DNA of 64,000 nucleotides from Microbulbifer rhizosphaerae (GCF_014191725.1 NZ_JACHWZ010000012.1:62001-126000), one strand, 5' to 3'; shown: positions 18,809 through 27,825, counted from the first letter of the stretch. The notes: generated by a model not told the origin, from the letters alone. A program made the numbers and translations.

Positions 18809-18982
18809 TTATTTCCTTTGACGGTAGTACCTGCTCAGGTCGACATTTCCGGCGCTGCCACAACCGACAAGCCCCTGAGACACATTATTCTTTGCTTTAC
18901 GCGCCACTTGTGCAGCAGTGCCCTTCGAAGCCAATAGCAAAGTGAAAAAAGCACTGTGCTTGAAAAATTCACGCCTATCCAT
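18809..18982 (-). CDS. 57-residue twin-arginine (Tat) signal small protein
   Basis: Translating the complement from ATG 18982 gives a 57-residue protein ending at TAA 18809. It begins MDRREFFKHSAFFTLLLASKG, with the twin-arginine pattern RREFFK and a hydrophobic stretch. The rest includes GLVGCGSAGNVDLSRYY and a basic end. A GAGGA lies seven bases before the ATG. The gene fits between the SDR stop (18 bp away) and the phosphopantetheinyl transferase start (18 bp away), which supports it being real. I do not recognise a family. Tat signals of this form occur on the small subunits of GMC dehydrogenases, and the partner at 22881-23297 lacks one. Confidence 0.65.
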   Translation of the reverse strand: MDRREFFKHSAFFTLLLASKGTAAQVARKAKNNVSQGLVGCGSAGNVDLSRYYRQRK

Positions 18983-19000
18983 TCTTTGTCCTCATCTTCT

Positions 19001-19735
19001 TCAGCCGTTTTTCAGAATGCGTGCGGCCAGTGCTGGCCACAGCCGATATATTCCCATCAGCAGGCGGGCCTTGCCGACCCGGATCTCTGTATCCCCTCGC
19101 ACCAGTTTTGAGAGCATCTCCTCGGCAAATTCATCGCTGCTGATGGTATCGGCGTCGCGCCCCGCCGTCATACGCGTGGCCACCAGTGGCGGTATCACTT
19201 CCACCACCCGGACGGTGCTGTCCTCCAGTTGATATCGCAGTGCCCGGGTAAAGCTGCGCATGGCCGCTTTTGTGGCGCAGTAGACAGGGGCGCTGCGCTT
19301 GGGTGTTACCGCCAGGCAGGAGGTAATGTTGACAATCACGGCTTCCGGGCGGATCAGCAGTTCTGGCAAAAAGCGGTGTGCCAGCTTCATCTGCGCGCAG
19401 AGATTGATACCCACCTCTCTATCGATCTTGTCCGGGACCTCCGCGTCACTAACAAACTCATAGGCCAGCTGGATGCCCGCATTGTTGATGATCATGTCCA
19501 ACCCCGCACCCGCGCTCGATACCGCCTGCGCCAGGGCGTCGATTCCCTCGGCACTGTTGATGTCCGCCCGGACGAAAATCGCCTGCGGGTTGGATCCGCG
19601 CAACTCCTTGATCCGCGCCCCGTCGCGGCCGCAGGTGATCACCCTGCATCCCCGCTCGATCAGGCGCGGCAACAACGCCAGTCCGATACCCGAAGTCCCT
19701 CCTGTCAAGAGTACGGTTTTCCCCGTCATATTCAT
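19001..19735 (-). CDS. Short-chain dehydrogenase/reductase
   Basis: Classical SDR of 244 residues with the NAD(P)-binding TGGTSGIGLALLPRL at residues 8-22, the NNAG motif, Ser in NITSC and the catalytic YxxxK (YCATK). ATG 19735 was chosen because GGAAGGAGC lies seven bases upstream and the ORF before it is only readthrough. The start overlaps the stop of the preceding oxidoreductase gene (ATGA). In this cluster it is a candidate for reducing the ketone left by the oxoamine synthase, the role of ketosphinganine reductases, but that is inference. Confidence 0.88.
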   Translation of the reverse strand: MNMTGKTVLLTGGTSGIGLALLPRLIERGCRVITCGRDGARIKELRGSNPQAIFVRADINSAEGIDALAQAVSSAGAGLDMIINNAGIQLAYEFVSDAEVPDKIDREVGINLCAQMKLAHRFLPELLIRPEAVIVNITSCLAVTPKRSAPVYCATKAAMRSFTRALRYQLEDSTVRVVEVIPPLVATRMTAGRDADTISSDEFAEEMLSKLVRGDTEIRVGKARLLMGIYRLWPALAARILKNG

Positions 19736-21051
19736 GTAATTGCTCCTTCCATTGGCATAGATGGATTTTCGCCGAGCAGCCGCTTTGCAACCAGCTGTCC
19801 GGATAATACCGCTGCACCCGCGTGATCTCCTGGAGGATAGACACTGTGCCCAGCATAGTAGATGCCGGTTTTCCTGTCGTAGTTGTCCGGTTTGGGTTCC
19901 CGGCAAATATAGGGCATCACCCGGCTGGACATGCCGTGCAGCTCTTCAAACTCCGCCGGGGCAATTAAACGCCGGTATTGCAACGCCTTGCCGAAGCCGG
20001 GCAAGAGGCTCTCTATATGCCGCAAAATATAGGACTCCACTTTTTCCGCTTGACCCGGACCCGGTGATCTGACCCCCCTGGGCAAGTAAAAATATACGTT
20101 CAAGGTGTAATGGTTTTTCTGTGCCGGCAGGTCGCTGCGAAAAACGTGAAAGGCGAAACTCTTTGGCAAATCGCCCCGCTCCAGGTCGCCAAACCAGTCA
20201 CTGATGTCCGGCGGATAGTGCACCAGCGTATGCACCCGCGGCGGGAAATGAAGGTCCCGATCGACTGCACAACAAAGCATGCTCAGCGGGATGCCTGTTC
20301 GCGTATCTTCGGCATAGGCGTCACGCCTTTCCCGGGTGTCCACCAGTGCCCGGCACCGCAGTTGTTTTCCGCCGTCGAGAGTGACTTGGTAGCTTCCGTT
20401 CAGAGCAGCGACGGTGTTCACGCCAGTGCCGGTATACAGCTTTCCGCCGCGCTCCCGAAATGCTTGGGCCATGCTGTCCGCCATGGCCTGGGGACCGCCC
20501 ACGGGCGTGGCCGGACTTGAGTAACCGTAGTTGTAACGCGCCTCATAGCCCAGGTATCTGGTGGAGAAATCCCGCGGATGCACTCCCATCAGGTAGGTGG
20601 GCAATTGGGCGATATCGGATATCAGCCCCGGCGCCAGGTAGCGATCGGCAAACTCACCCAGGCTGAGCGCGTCCCTTGTCATCCACCGGTAGTGCAAAAC
20701 CCCGAGCACCAGGCGCGCCAGCTGCAGAGGCTCGCGCGCCAGCTGGCGCACGAAATCCAGCGTCAGAGGCGCCACTATTACCCGGTCGCGATAATGCACA
20801 TGGGTCTGTTTGCACTCGAATGCGACAGGGATCTCCAACTGGCGCAAAATTTCAACCAATCCCTGGCCGAAGTCATTGCAGGCGATAACGTACTCGTAGC
20901 CGTCCAGCTCAAAGGTACCGCAGAGCCCGCCGGGGCGCGTCCGGCGCTCGAGCAGGAGCACCCGGCGACCGCCCCGCTGGAGCGCGAGGGCCGCCACCAG
21001 CCCCGAAAGGCCCGCGCCGATCACTATTACGTCCTGCATCCCGGCGTTCAT
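19732..21051 (-). CDS. CrtI/phytoene-desaturase-like FAD oxidoreductase
   Basis: A 439-residue NAD(P)-binding_8/amino-oxidase family flavoprotein: VIVIGAGLSGLVAALALQRGG at the N-terminus, LERRTRPGGLCGTFE, GGPQAMADSMAQAFRERGGKLYTG, and a C-terminal YYAGHSVYPPGDHAGAAVLSGQLVA, as in CrtI and CrtN desaturases and isomerases. It would desaturate or oxidise a hydrophobic substrate. The ATG at 21051 overlaps the GMC stop by four bases, and its own stop overlaps the SDR start, so the three redox genes are coupled. The substrate is unknown. Confidence 0.88.
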   Translation of the reverse strand: MNAGMQDVIVIGAGLSGLVAALALQRGGRRVLLLERRTRPGGLCGTFELDGYEYVIACNDFGQGLVEILRQLEIPVAFECKQTHVHYRDRVIVAPLTLDFVRQLAREPLQLARLVLGVLHYRWMTRDALSLGEFADRYLAPGLISDIAQLPTYLMGVHPRDFSTRYLGYEARYNYGYSSPATPVGGPQAMADSMAQAFRERGGKLYTGTGVNTVAALNGSYQVTLDGGKQLRCRALVDTRERRDAYAEDTRTGIPLSMLCCAVDRDLHFPPRVHTLVHYPPDISDWFGDLERGDLPKSFAFHVFRSDLPAQKNHYTLNVYFYLPRGVRSPGPGQAEKVESYILRHIESLLPGFGKALQYRRLIAPAEFEELHGMSSRVMPYICREPKPDNYDRKTGIYYAGHSVYPPGDHAGAAVLSGQLVAKRLLGENPSMPMEGAIT

Positions 21052-22664
21052 GCGACTGCCTCGGTGAAGGGTTCGCTGCATAGACTCGCCCGCACCAAGT
21101 GGTCGGCGGAACGCAACGCCAGCGCATGGAGCGTCAACGTGGGATTGACCGAGCTGCCCGATGCGAATAGCGAGGCTCCCCCGATATAGAGATTGGGGAT
21201 GCCATGTACCCTACCCCAGGGATCAGTGGCCGATACGTGGGGGTCGCGCCCCATACGCATGCTCCCCATGGGGTGGGATTCAAATTCCGGGGACACAAAG
21301 GTTTCACTGGAACCGGCGGCCTGCAGTACCTGCCGCATTCGAGCCTGCGCATGGCCGAGCGCCCGGATGTCGTTGTCGTGATAGTCATAGTGGACGTGCG
21401 CCTTGGGTACGCCGAACTCATCGCACTGGGCGAGGAGAAGCGTTATGCGATTGTCGGCTACAGGCAGCCCCTCGACGAATGAGACCATCAGTATCGAGTT
21501 GTTGTAGGCGGCCATCTTTTCCTTGAGCCGCTCCCCGTTGACGGCTACCAGCGGGTCCAGTGCGACCACCCCGGCACCAGCACCCTGTAGGGACATCAGC
21601 GTGAAGCCGCCGGCATAGTCACCGTTGTCAGTGTTTTCACAGGTGTCGAGGGACATGATATTGCCCATGTTGTGACCGATGCTGTTGCGCAGATCCTGCT
21701 CCGTAATGCCGTAGCCTATGGTCCCCAGGTGGCAAAAGAAGTTGCGCCCGACCTGATCGTATCGATTCCCCAGTCCGCCGGGGTGAGCGTCATTTGCCGA
21801 GGCCAGCAACAGGCGTGGTGTTTCGATGGGGTTGTTGCATACCACCACGAAACGCGCATCCACATCCCGATATTCCCCGCTAACGGTATCGGCAAAGGTC
21901 ACTCCACACACGCGCCTCCCACACTCCGAAGTGCGCAGGCGCGTGACCACCGACTCGTAGGCCAGGGTCAGGTAGCCGGTGGCCAAGGCCGGTTCGATCA
22001 GTACCTTGTCGGCCTGGTATTTAGCATTGATACGACAGCCGGCGCGACAATGGCCACAATTAAGGCAGGCGCCGTTGCCATTGTAGGGCTGGGAATTGAC
22101 GGCGATGCGTCCGGGCGCCCAGTTCATATTCAACCGCTCGAAGGCGTCCCGGCAGAGGCGCGAGCCCCGGTACAAGGGAAGCGGGGGATTTGGCGGCGGC
22201 GGTGTTCCCGGGGCATCCCATACCGTGGGGGCCCCGGATACGCCCATGTGAATCTCCGCCTCTGAATAGTAGCGCCGGAGGTGGTGAAGGCGGATGGGCC
22301 AATCGGCGACATTGCTGCCGGGTATCCGTCCCCAGCGGCTGGCAAAGGTGAAATCGCGCTCGAAAAAGCGCAACGCTACGGCCGTCCAAGCCAGTGTGCC
22401 GCCGCCTACCGCACGTCCCAGGTTCGGCGTGCCCCGAAAGGCTTTGCCGCTGACGCCGTAGTTGTTGTTGTCCCACAGCAGGTTAAAAACGGCCAGCTCG
22501 CTTTCATAGAAATCGTTGTAGTGGTCCCGGTAAAAGGGGCCGCGCTCAATCGCCAGAACATTCAGTCCCGCCGCTGTGAGACGGGAGATATACGCCGCTC
22601 CGGCAGCGCCGGCACCCACGACAATGACATCGTATTCTGATTTCAAAGGACTGGTTGCAGGCAT
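21048..22664 (-). CDS. GMC-family FAD dehydrogenase with four-cysteine motif
   Basis: The 538-residue protein has the GMC FAD motif VVGAGAAGAAYISRL at the N-terminus, GRAVGGGTLAW, and the C-terminal catalytic pair His (HPMGSMRMG) and Asn (SSVNPTLTLHAL). Between residues 200 and 210 is CLNCGHCRAGC, with Cys at 200, 203, 206 and 210. Bacterial FAD-dependent glucose and gluconate dehydrogenases bind an Fe-S cluster with cysteines in this region. It probably oxidises an alcohol of the pathway and passes electrons on. The subunit-3-like gene precedes it, separated by repeat element B. Confidence 0.88.
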   Translation of the reverse strand: MPATSPLKSEYDVIVVGAGAAGAAYISRLTAAGLNVLAIERGPFYRDHYNDFYESELAVFNLLWDNNNYGVSGKAFRGTPNLGRAVGGGTLAWTAVALRFFERDFTFASRWGRIPGSNVADWPIRLHHLRRYYSEAEIHMGVSGAPTVWDAPGTPPPPNPPLPLYRGSRLCRDAFERLNMNWAPGRIAVNSQPYNGNGACLNCGHCRAGCRINAKYQADKVLIEPALATGYLTLAYESVVTRLRTSECGRRVCGVTFADTVSGEYRDVDARFVVVCNNPIETPRLLLASANDAHPGGLGNRYDQVGRNFFCHLGTIGYGITEQDLRNSIGHNMGNIMSLDTCENTDNGDYAGGFTLMSLQGAGAGVVALDPLVAVNGERLKEKMAAYNNSILMVSFVEGLPVADNRITLLLAQCDEFGVPKAHVHYDYHDNDIRALGHAQARMRQVLQAAGSSETFVSPEFESHPMGSMRMGRDPHVSATDPWGRVHGIPNLYIGGASLFASGSSVNPTLTLHALALRSADHLVRASLCSEPFTEAVA

Positions 22665-22686
22665 GGGAATGTATCCTTGTTTGTTC

Positions 22687-22884
22687 AGAGCCTGTTTTAA
22701 GTCTCAAAAAATTCGACCGTTGTAGGGGCCGGGCAGGGCACAGCTTTCCAGGACACGGACTGAGCGCCCCGCTTAAATACATCCTTGTATGCTCGTAATC
22801 GGCATCCATGCCGCATACGGTCCCGGAAAGCTGCGCCCACCCGGCCTTGGAGAGCTCTCTGCGAGAGTCTAAACAGGCTCTCAG
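22687..22884. repeat. Dispersed palindromic element, copy B, inside the biosynthetic operon
   Basis: A 198-bp stretch bounded by AGAGCCTGTTTTAAGTCTC and GAGTCTAAACAGGCTCTC, an imperfect terminal inverted repeat. Its internal blocks (GGGGCCGG, GCTTTCCAGGAC, CCTTGGAGAG) correspond in order to copy A. Its edge supplies the stop codon region of the GMC partner gene, and the insertion widens an otherwise tightly packed operon. It has no reading frame of its own. Confidence 0.65.
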
Positions 22885-23297
22885 GCCGCTGCGGCCGGTT
22901 CACCATCGGCGGTAAAACCGCCACTGTCGATACTCGGTCCCGGCAGGCCCAGCGGCTCGTATCCCTCCGGCAGGCCGTAGTAGTTGAGTACCACCAGGGT
23001 GCGGAACGGCACCCAGAAGGGGCGCAGGTCCGCGGAATCCGCCAGCAGTTCCACAAAAGTGGCCAGGGTGTAGGCGTCCAGTTGTGCAACCCCCTCCCCG
23101 AAAAGGTTCTGCGACAGGGTATCCACGAATTCCAGGCTCCCGGCCAGCTGTTGCTGCATCTCCCGGGGCCAGGAAGCGGCTACGGAAAAGATCATCTCCG
23201 CCACCGGCAGTTCGGCGGCACCGGGGGTGTCGGTGGCGGGTACTATGCCCACCCCGAGGGCACGGGCTATTTCCAAATGCGCTTGCGTGAGTGACAC
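22881..23297 (-). CDS. Gluconate 2-dehydrogenase subunit 3-like partner of the GMC enzyme
   Basis: The 138-residue protein has a helical body and the family ending FRTLVVLNYYGLPEGYEPLGLPGPSIDSGGF, close to the YY...LGYPGPS...G ending of gluconate 2-dehydrogenase subunit 3. Such subunits pair with GMC flavoproteins and usually carry the Tat signal that exports both. This one starts MSLTQAHLEIARALG and has no twin-arginine motif. It is directly upstream of the GMC gene. The stop lies on the border of repeat element B, so the C-terminus may have been altered by its insertion. Confidence 0.7.
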   Translation of the reverse strand: MSLTQAHLEIARALGVGIVPATDTPGAAELPVAEMIFSVAASWPREMQQQLAGSLEFVDTLSQNLFGEGVAQLDAYTLATFVELLADSADLRPFWVPFRTLVVLNYYGLPEGYEPLGLPGPSIDSGGFTADGEPAAAA

Positions 23298-23350
23298 CGG
23301 CGTCTCCTTTTTATTGATTATCGAGTTGACCTGTTTCGCGCTTCGCCGGC

Positions 23351-25039
23351 TCAGGCCGTGGCATCGCAGACAATGGCGGCCCTGGCAAAGTGGCCCTGCC
23401 GGTAGAGGTTGGCAGCGCGCTTGCGCTGAACCTTGCCGCTGGTCGTCACCGGAATGGAGCGCGCCGGCACCGCATAGATCTCATCCACCGGCAAGCCGGT
23501 CTGGCTGATGATCAGCTCCCGCAGCCGGCTCTGCATCCCCAGATGAAACTCCCGGCCGGTATTCTTGCTCTCGTACAGCACCACCACCCGCGGCCCGCTG
23601 CCGTCCTCCCGGCAGACCCCGAAGCAGGCCACGCGGCGCGCCCCCAGCGGCGACACCCGCCGCACCACATTTTCGATGTCGTAGGGGAAGTAGTTCTCGC
23701 CGCGAATGGTAAACATCTCATCGGCGCGCCCGCACACCAGCAACTCGCCATCCCGCAGGCACGCAATGTCCTTGGTATCGACGTATCCCCCGTCATCGCA
23801 AATGCGCTGTTTGACGCCGTCGATATAAGCGTGGCGCGCCATACTGTCACCGCGCAGGAAGAGGCGGCCGGCGCCGCTGCTGTCCAGGTCGCGCAACTGC
23901 ATCTCAAATCCGTCCATCAGGGGGCCGTTGCCAACCAACCGGCGGTCGCCGATGTGGTGTATCCGATGGAGCTCACCCGGGAGGGAGATAGACACGCCTA
24001 CCGTGGCCTCCGCCAGACCATAGGATGGCGAGAGAACGCCCGCCCCGAGTCCGAAGGGGGCCAGTTGCTCCGATACGCGCTCGAGCGTATCCGCGCTGAC
24101 CGGCTCGGCCCCCACCGACCACCAGCGCAGGCTGCTCAGGTCGAGTGAGCCGGGCGCGGCGCCCTTGATTTCCAGCGCTTTTAAAATCATTTCCAGGCCA
24201 AAATTGGGCATGCACATAAAGTTCGCGCGATACTCCACCACCAGCGCCATGAACCGCAGCGGCCTTTTGACGAAATAAATCGGCGGCACCATAACCAGGT
24301 TCACGCGGTTGAACAGAGCGCTGAGGAAATTTCCCACTAGGCCGTAATCGTGATAAACGGGCAGCCAGGTCAGGTAGCAGTCGCGACCGGCCACCGCGCC
24401 GTTCCCGCGGTGGATAGCGGTGGTATTGGCTAGGATGTTCCTGTAGCTGACGACAATTCCCTTTGGTGTACTTGTGCTTCCGGAGGTGTATTGAATAAAT
24501 GCCTCGTCGTCCGCGCCAAGTGTATGCAAGAGTTCCAGGCGGGAATCCAGCGCCCCTTGCAGGACCGGCTGGCCCCGCTCCAAGCCTTCTATGAGAGGGC
24601 CCATGGCAGCACAAATATCGATAAACTCAACAGCGTCCGCTCCGGCACAACCGCTGCACCGGTCGCGGTCCTCCCGTCGGCAGACAAAGTGTTGATGATG
24701 CGGCAGCAGCGGCGCCACGCGGTTAGCGAAACTATCGTCGCCGGCCATGGTGACGCTCGGCGGCAGGGGCACCGGTACGGCACCGAGAAGCGACAGCCCC
24801 ACCCAGGCGAGAACGAACTCCGGGGAGTTCTGTCCACACAGCAGCACTCGTTGGCGCGGGCGCACACCCCGCGCCTGCAGCAGTTCGGCCGCCAGGCACC
24901 CCGCCGTTACCAGCTTGCCGTAGCGCAGTTTTACCACGCGGTTACGCATCTCGCAGTGAACCCGAATGGACCCGCGGTCGTCGGCTGCGATATCCAGCCA
25001 GAGCGCGGCCAGATCCACATTATGATCGTCGTATTTCAT
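23351..25039 (-). CDS. Fatty acyl-AMP ligase (FAAL-like)
   Basis: An adenylate-forming enzyme of 562 residues that would activate a free fatty acid and load it on the ACP encoded just upstream. Visible motifs are FIQYTSGSTSTPKGIVVSYRNI, SPSYGLAEATVGVS, GRLFLRGDSMARHAYIDG, DTKDIACLRDGELLVCGRADEMFTIRGENYFPYDIE and the C-terminal Lys region PVTTSGKVQRKRAA. The DGELLVCGRADE.IIRG.NYFP arrangement is typical of FAALs rather than acyl-CoA ligases. ATG 25039, the chosen start, lies 22 bp after the ACP stop, and an upstream extension would run into the ACP gene. Confidence 0.9.
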   Translation of the reverse strand: MKYDDHNVDLAALWLDIAADDRGSIRVHCEMRNRVVKLRYGKLVTAGCLAAELLQARGVRPRQRVLLCGQNSPEFVLAWVGLSLLGAVPVPLPPSVTMAGDDSFANRVAPLLPHHQHFVCRREDRDRCSGCAGADAVEFIDICAAMGPLIEGLERGQPVLQGALDSRLELLHTLGADDEAFIQYTSGSTSTPKGIVVSYRNILANTTAIHRGNGAVAGRDCYLTWLPVYHDYGLVGNFLSALFNRVNLVMVPPIYFVKRPLRFMALVVEYRANFMCMPNFGLEMILKALEIKGAAPGSLDLSSLRWWSVGAEPVSADTLERVSEQLAPFGLGAGVLSPSYGLAEATVGVSISLPGELHRIHHIGDRRLVGNGPLMDGFEMQLRDLDSSGAGRLFLRGDSMARHAYIDGVKQRICDDGGYVDTKDIACLRDGELLVCGRADEMFTIRGENYFPYDIENVVRRVSPLGARRVACFGVCREDGSGPRVVVLYESKNTGREFHLGMQSRLRELIISQTGLPVDEIYAVPARSIPVTTSGKVQRKRAANLYRQGHFARAAIVCDATA

Positions 25040-25061
25040 AAGGCTACTTTCCCGAAAAAGG

Positions 25062-25301
25062 TCAACTGGCTTTGCGCGGTTCCTCGGGTTCAAACAACTT
25101 CATCAAATCCGCCACCCGTTTAATGGCTTCCGTCTTATGCGACGGAATCGTTATGTCGAACTCGTCCTCCAGCATGGAGATGAGCAGCATGAACTGCAGT
25201 GAATTCATTCCCAGGTCTTCCACTAACCTGGCTTCGCCGGAAAGCCGCTGCGGGTAGCGGGCGGTTTCTTCTACCAGTTTTAAAATCTTTGCTTTCATCA
25301 T
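25062..25301 (-). CDS. Acyl carrier protein
   Basis: A discrete 79-residue carrier protein. The phosphopantetheine site is the Ser of EDLGMNSLQFMLLISMLEDEF near residue 34. It would carry the acyl chain from the FAAL to the oxoamine synthase, whose gene is 58 bp upstream. The basic C-terminal tail (EPRKAS) is unusual for an ACP. The order synthase, ACP, FAAL resembles serine-palmitoyltransferase/ACP/ACP-synthetase sets of bacterial sphingolipid loci. Confidence 0.93.
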   Translation of the reverse strand: MMKAKILKLVEETARYPQRLSGEARLVEDLGMNSLQFMLLISMLEDEFDITIPSHKTEAIKRVADLMKLFEPEEPRKAS

Positions 25302-25359
25302 GCATTTCCCTAGTCTGTTAGTTTTGGTGGCTATCAGTTGAAAAATCAGGAGCAGCTTT

Positions 25360-27825
25360 TCAAGCGTATTCCGCTAGCCTTGCATCGTTTTCGTCCGGGC
25401 GCTCTTCGTCTATGGCAAAGTCCCCGCGCAGGCGCTCGAAAACCGCGAGCGCGCGCTCGATATCCCGCCAGTCGTGATTGGCCATGTAGCTTGTGCGGAA
25501 GCCCGCCTGGTTTTCCGGGACTGCCGGCGGCAACACCGGGTTGACGTAGACCCCCTCCGCCATGAACTTGCAATAGGCGGCCAGGGCCAGCGCGGAGTGG
25601 CCGAACACCACAGGGACTATGGGCACACCGCAGAAATCGGCTTGGTATCCCATCTCGACCAGGCGGTGGGCGACGTAGTGCGCCTTGGCGAGCAGTTCCT
25701 GACGTCTCTCCGGCTCGTCGCGCACGATGCGCAAACATTCCCGCACCGTTGCCACCACCGCGGGCGGCAGGCTGGCGGAAAAGATGTGCCCGCCACCGGT
25801 ATGTTTGATAAATTCAATCACCCGCCGCTCGCCGGCGACGAAACCGCCGAGGGCCGCAAAGGATTTGCTGAAGGTGCCCATCACCAAGTCGACCCGCTCC
25901 AGCACCCCGGCCTGCTCACACAGGCCGCGGCCGCCCTCACCGACGGCCCCGAAGGCATGGGATTCATCCACGTACAGGCGCGCACCGTATCGTTCCTTGA
26001 TGTCGCACAGACGCGGCAGGTCGGCGACGGTCCCTTCCATGCTGAATACGGAATCGGTGACCACAAGGCAGCTGCGATCGGAATTCCTGCCGAGAATGCG
26101 CGCCAGGTGTTCCGGATCGTTGTGCCGGTAGATGGCGTACTCGGCACCGGACAGCCGCACACCGTCGAACAGGCTGCGGTGATTGCGCTCGTCCATAAGC
26201 ACCAGGGTGTTTTCGTCGCAGAGGGCCGAGAGCGCGGTCAGGTTGGTCTGATATCCGGTGCTGCACAACACCGCCGCCTCCCGGCCGGTGAACTCCGCCA
26301 GTTCGCGCTCCAGGGCATTGTGAATATCCAGGGTGCCGTTCAGCAGCGGCGATCCGGAGCAGCCGGTGCCGTAGCGCTTGGTGGCCTCGATGGCCGCCTC
26401 CACCACTCGCGGGTGGGTATTCAAACCGAGATAGGAGTTCGTACCGAGCAACACCACGTCGCGCCCGCCGTCGAAATCGATAGCCGAGCCCTGTGCCGTG
26501 GTGAACTCCGGATAGAAGCCGTAGACCCCCGCCATTTTCATGGCATCGAACTGAAAGTGCCGGTCGGCTTTCAGGAAGGGGTCCCGCGCCGGGAAAACGT
26601 CCTGCTCGTAGGCCAGGTATTCCCGCCATTCGACGGCGCTGACAGTGCTGTTGCCTGCGATGACCATTCCCTGGGGAACTGCCAGTTCGTCCGGGTGCTG
26701 CAGGCTCTCCAGCAGAATCCGCGCCAGGGTCCGTGACATATCGGCATCGTCCCTGTGGCGCACAAAAAATATCAGCGGGCGCATCTCGGCACCGAGCAGT
26801 TTCTTGGGCGTGTAATTGGTTATGCCCAGTTCCAGGCGCTTCTTGCCCAGTTCGATGGTGCGCTTGAGGGACAGCACCGATGCGGTGCGGTACAAACTGG
26901 TTTTTTCGTAGAGCTCAAAATCGTAATCCACCCCCCAATCGAGCATGATGTAGTCGTGTTCACCAATCAGGTTGAACATGAACCCCACCATTTTTCCCTC
27001 ATGGCGCAGCACAATGATCTCGCTCCTGTCGTGCAGGGTTTCCGCCGAGACACGGAAGAAATGCCGGTCCAGCTGCTCGCGACTGTAGTCCTTCGCCCTG
27101 GCGTTCACCTTCATCCAGAGGTGCTCCATCTCCTCGGCAAGGTGGGCATAATCGGAGGTAATCTCGATTTCAATGCCGAACTTTTCCTCTATTTTCAGTG
27201 AGGTTTTCAACTTGTGCCGGGTCTTGCTGTTCAGGGAGGCCAGGTAGTCGTCGAAGCTCGGCCAAGTATTTTCGATCACCGCGTTGGTGAAACCGCTGGT
27301 GGGAAAGAATCCCAGGGGCGACAGCACTTTCTTGTACAAAGGATATTTTTCGAGCGGCACGTCGCGGATCAACAGGAAATCGCTCTCTCCGCTCGCGGAT
27401 CGCTCGATCATGTCCTCGGCGGCTGCGCGCAGTACGCCCTCGCAGTGCTCCTCTGCGGCGACCTCTAGGCAGTCACCGATCATGGTGAACATGCCCATTT
27501 CATACACCTTGAACGTGAGGTAATCCGGGTACCAGGCTTTGATCGTATTTCTCACCGCCGGCGTCAGTGTCTGGTCCATGGTGGAGAAGTCCATGGAAAC
27601 GGAATAGAAATTCGCTTTGCCGACCGGCTCGCCGGAATCGGTGCAGAAACGCAGGTAGCGGTGCTCCAGGTTGTTGATACCGGAGTCTTCAACGATACTC
27701 AAAAAATCGTAGGTCAGGCCGGAATTTCCGCGGTATACAGCATCCCAGTGCTGCTTATCAATTTCCCTGAGGCTCGTATAGGCCTCCGCGGTATAGGTCA
27801 GATTTGCCGGAGTTCCACTCGACAT
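25360..27825 (-). CDS. GNAT-type acyltransferase fused to alpha-oxoamine synthase (AONS/SPT-like)
   Basis: An 821-residue fusion. The first 390 or so residues look like a GNAT/FemAB-type acyltransferase (SLNSKTRHKLKTSLKIEEKFG, IIVLRHEGKMVGFMFNLIGEHDYIMLDWGVDY, SLKRTIELGKKRLELG). Residues 415-810 are a PLP alpha-oxoamine synthase: TNSYLGLNTHPRV, YGTGCSGSPLLNGT, MDERNHRSLFDGVRLSGA, DESHAFGAVGEGGRG and the Schiff-base Lys (about 654) in GTFSKSFAALGG. The synthase should condense an acyl-ACP with an amino acid, with loss of CO2. The fused N-acyltransferase could then acylate the amine, as ceramide synthases do. ATG 27825 has GGAGTG seven bases upstream. Confidence 0.88.
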   Translation of the reverse strand: MSSGTPANLTYTAEAYTSLREIDKQHWDAVYRGNSGLTYDFLSIVEDSGINNLEHRYLRFCTDSGEPVGKANFYSVSMDFSTMDQTLTPAVRNTIKAWYPDYLTFKVYEMGMFTMIGDCLEVAAEEHCEGVLRAAAEDMIERSASGESDFLLIRDVPLEKYPLYKKVLSPLGFFPTSGFTNAVIENTWPSFDDYLASLNSKTRHKLKTSLKIEEKFGIEIEITSDYAHLAEEMEHLWMKVNARAKDYSREQLDRHFFRVSAETLHDRSEIIVLRHEGKMVGFMFNLIGEHDYIMLDWGVDYDFELYEKTSLYRTASVLSLKRTIELGKKRLELGITNYTPKKLLGAEMRPLIFFVRHRDDADMSRTLARILLESLQHPDELAVPQGMVIAGNSTVSAVEWREYLAYEQDVFPARDPFLKADRHFQFDAMKMAGVYGFYPEFTTAQGSAIDFDGGRDVVLLGTNSYLGLNTHPRVVEAAIEATKRYGTGCSGSPLLNGTLDIHNALERELAEFTGREAAVLCSTGYQTNLTALSALCDENTLVLMDERNHRSLFDGVRLSGAEYAIYRHNDPEHLARILGRNSDRSCLVVTDSVFSMEGTVADLPRLCDIKERYGARLYVDESHAFGAVGEGGRGLCEQAGVLERVDLVMGTFSKSFAALGGFVAGERRVIEFIKHTGGGHIFSASLPPAVVATVRECLRIVRDEPERRQELLAKAHYVAHRLVEMGYQADFCGVPIVPVVFGHSALALAAYCKFMAEGVYVNPVLPPAVPENQAGFRTSYMANHDWRDIERALAVFERLRGDFAIDEERPDENDARLAEYA

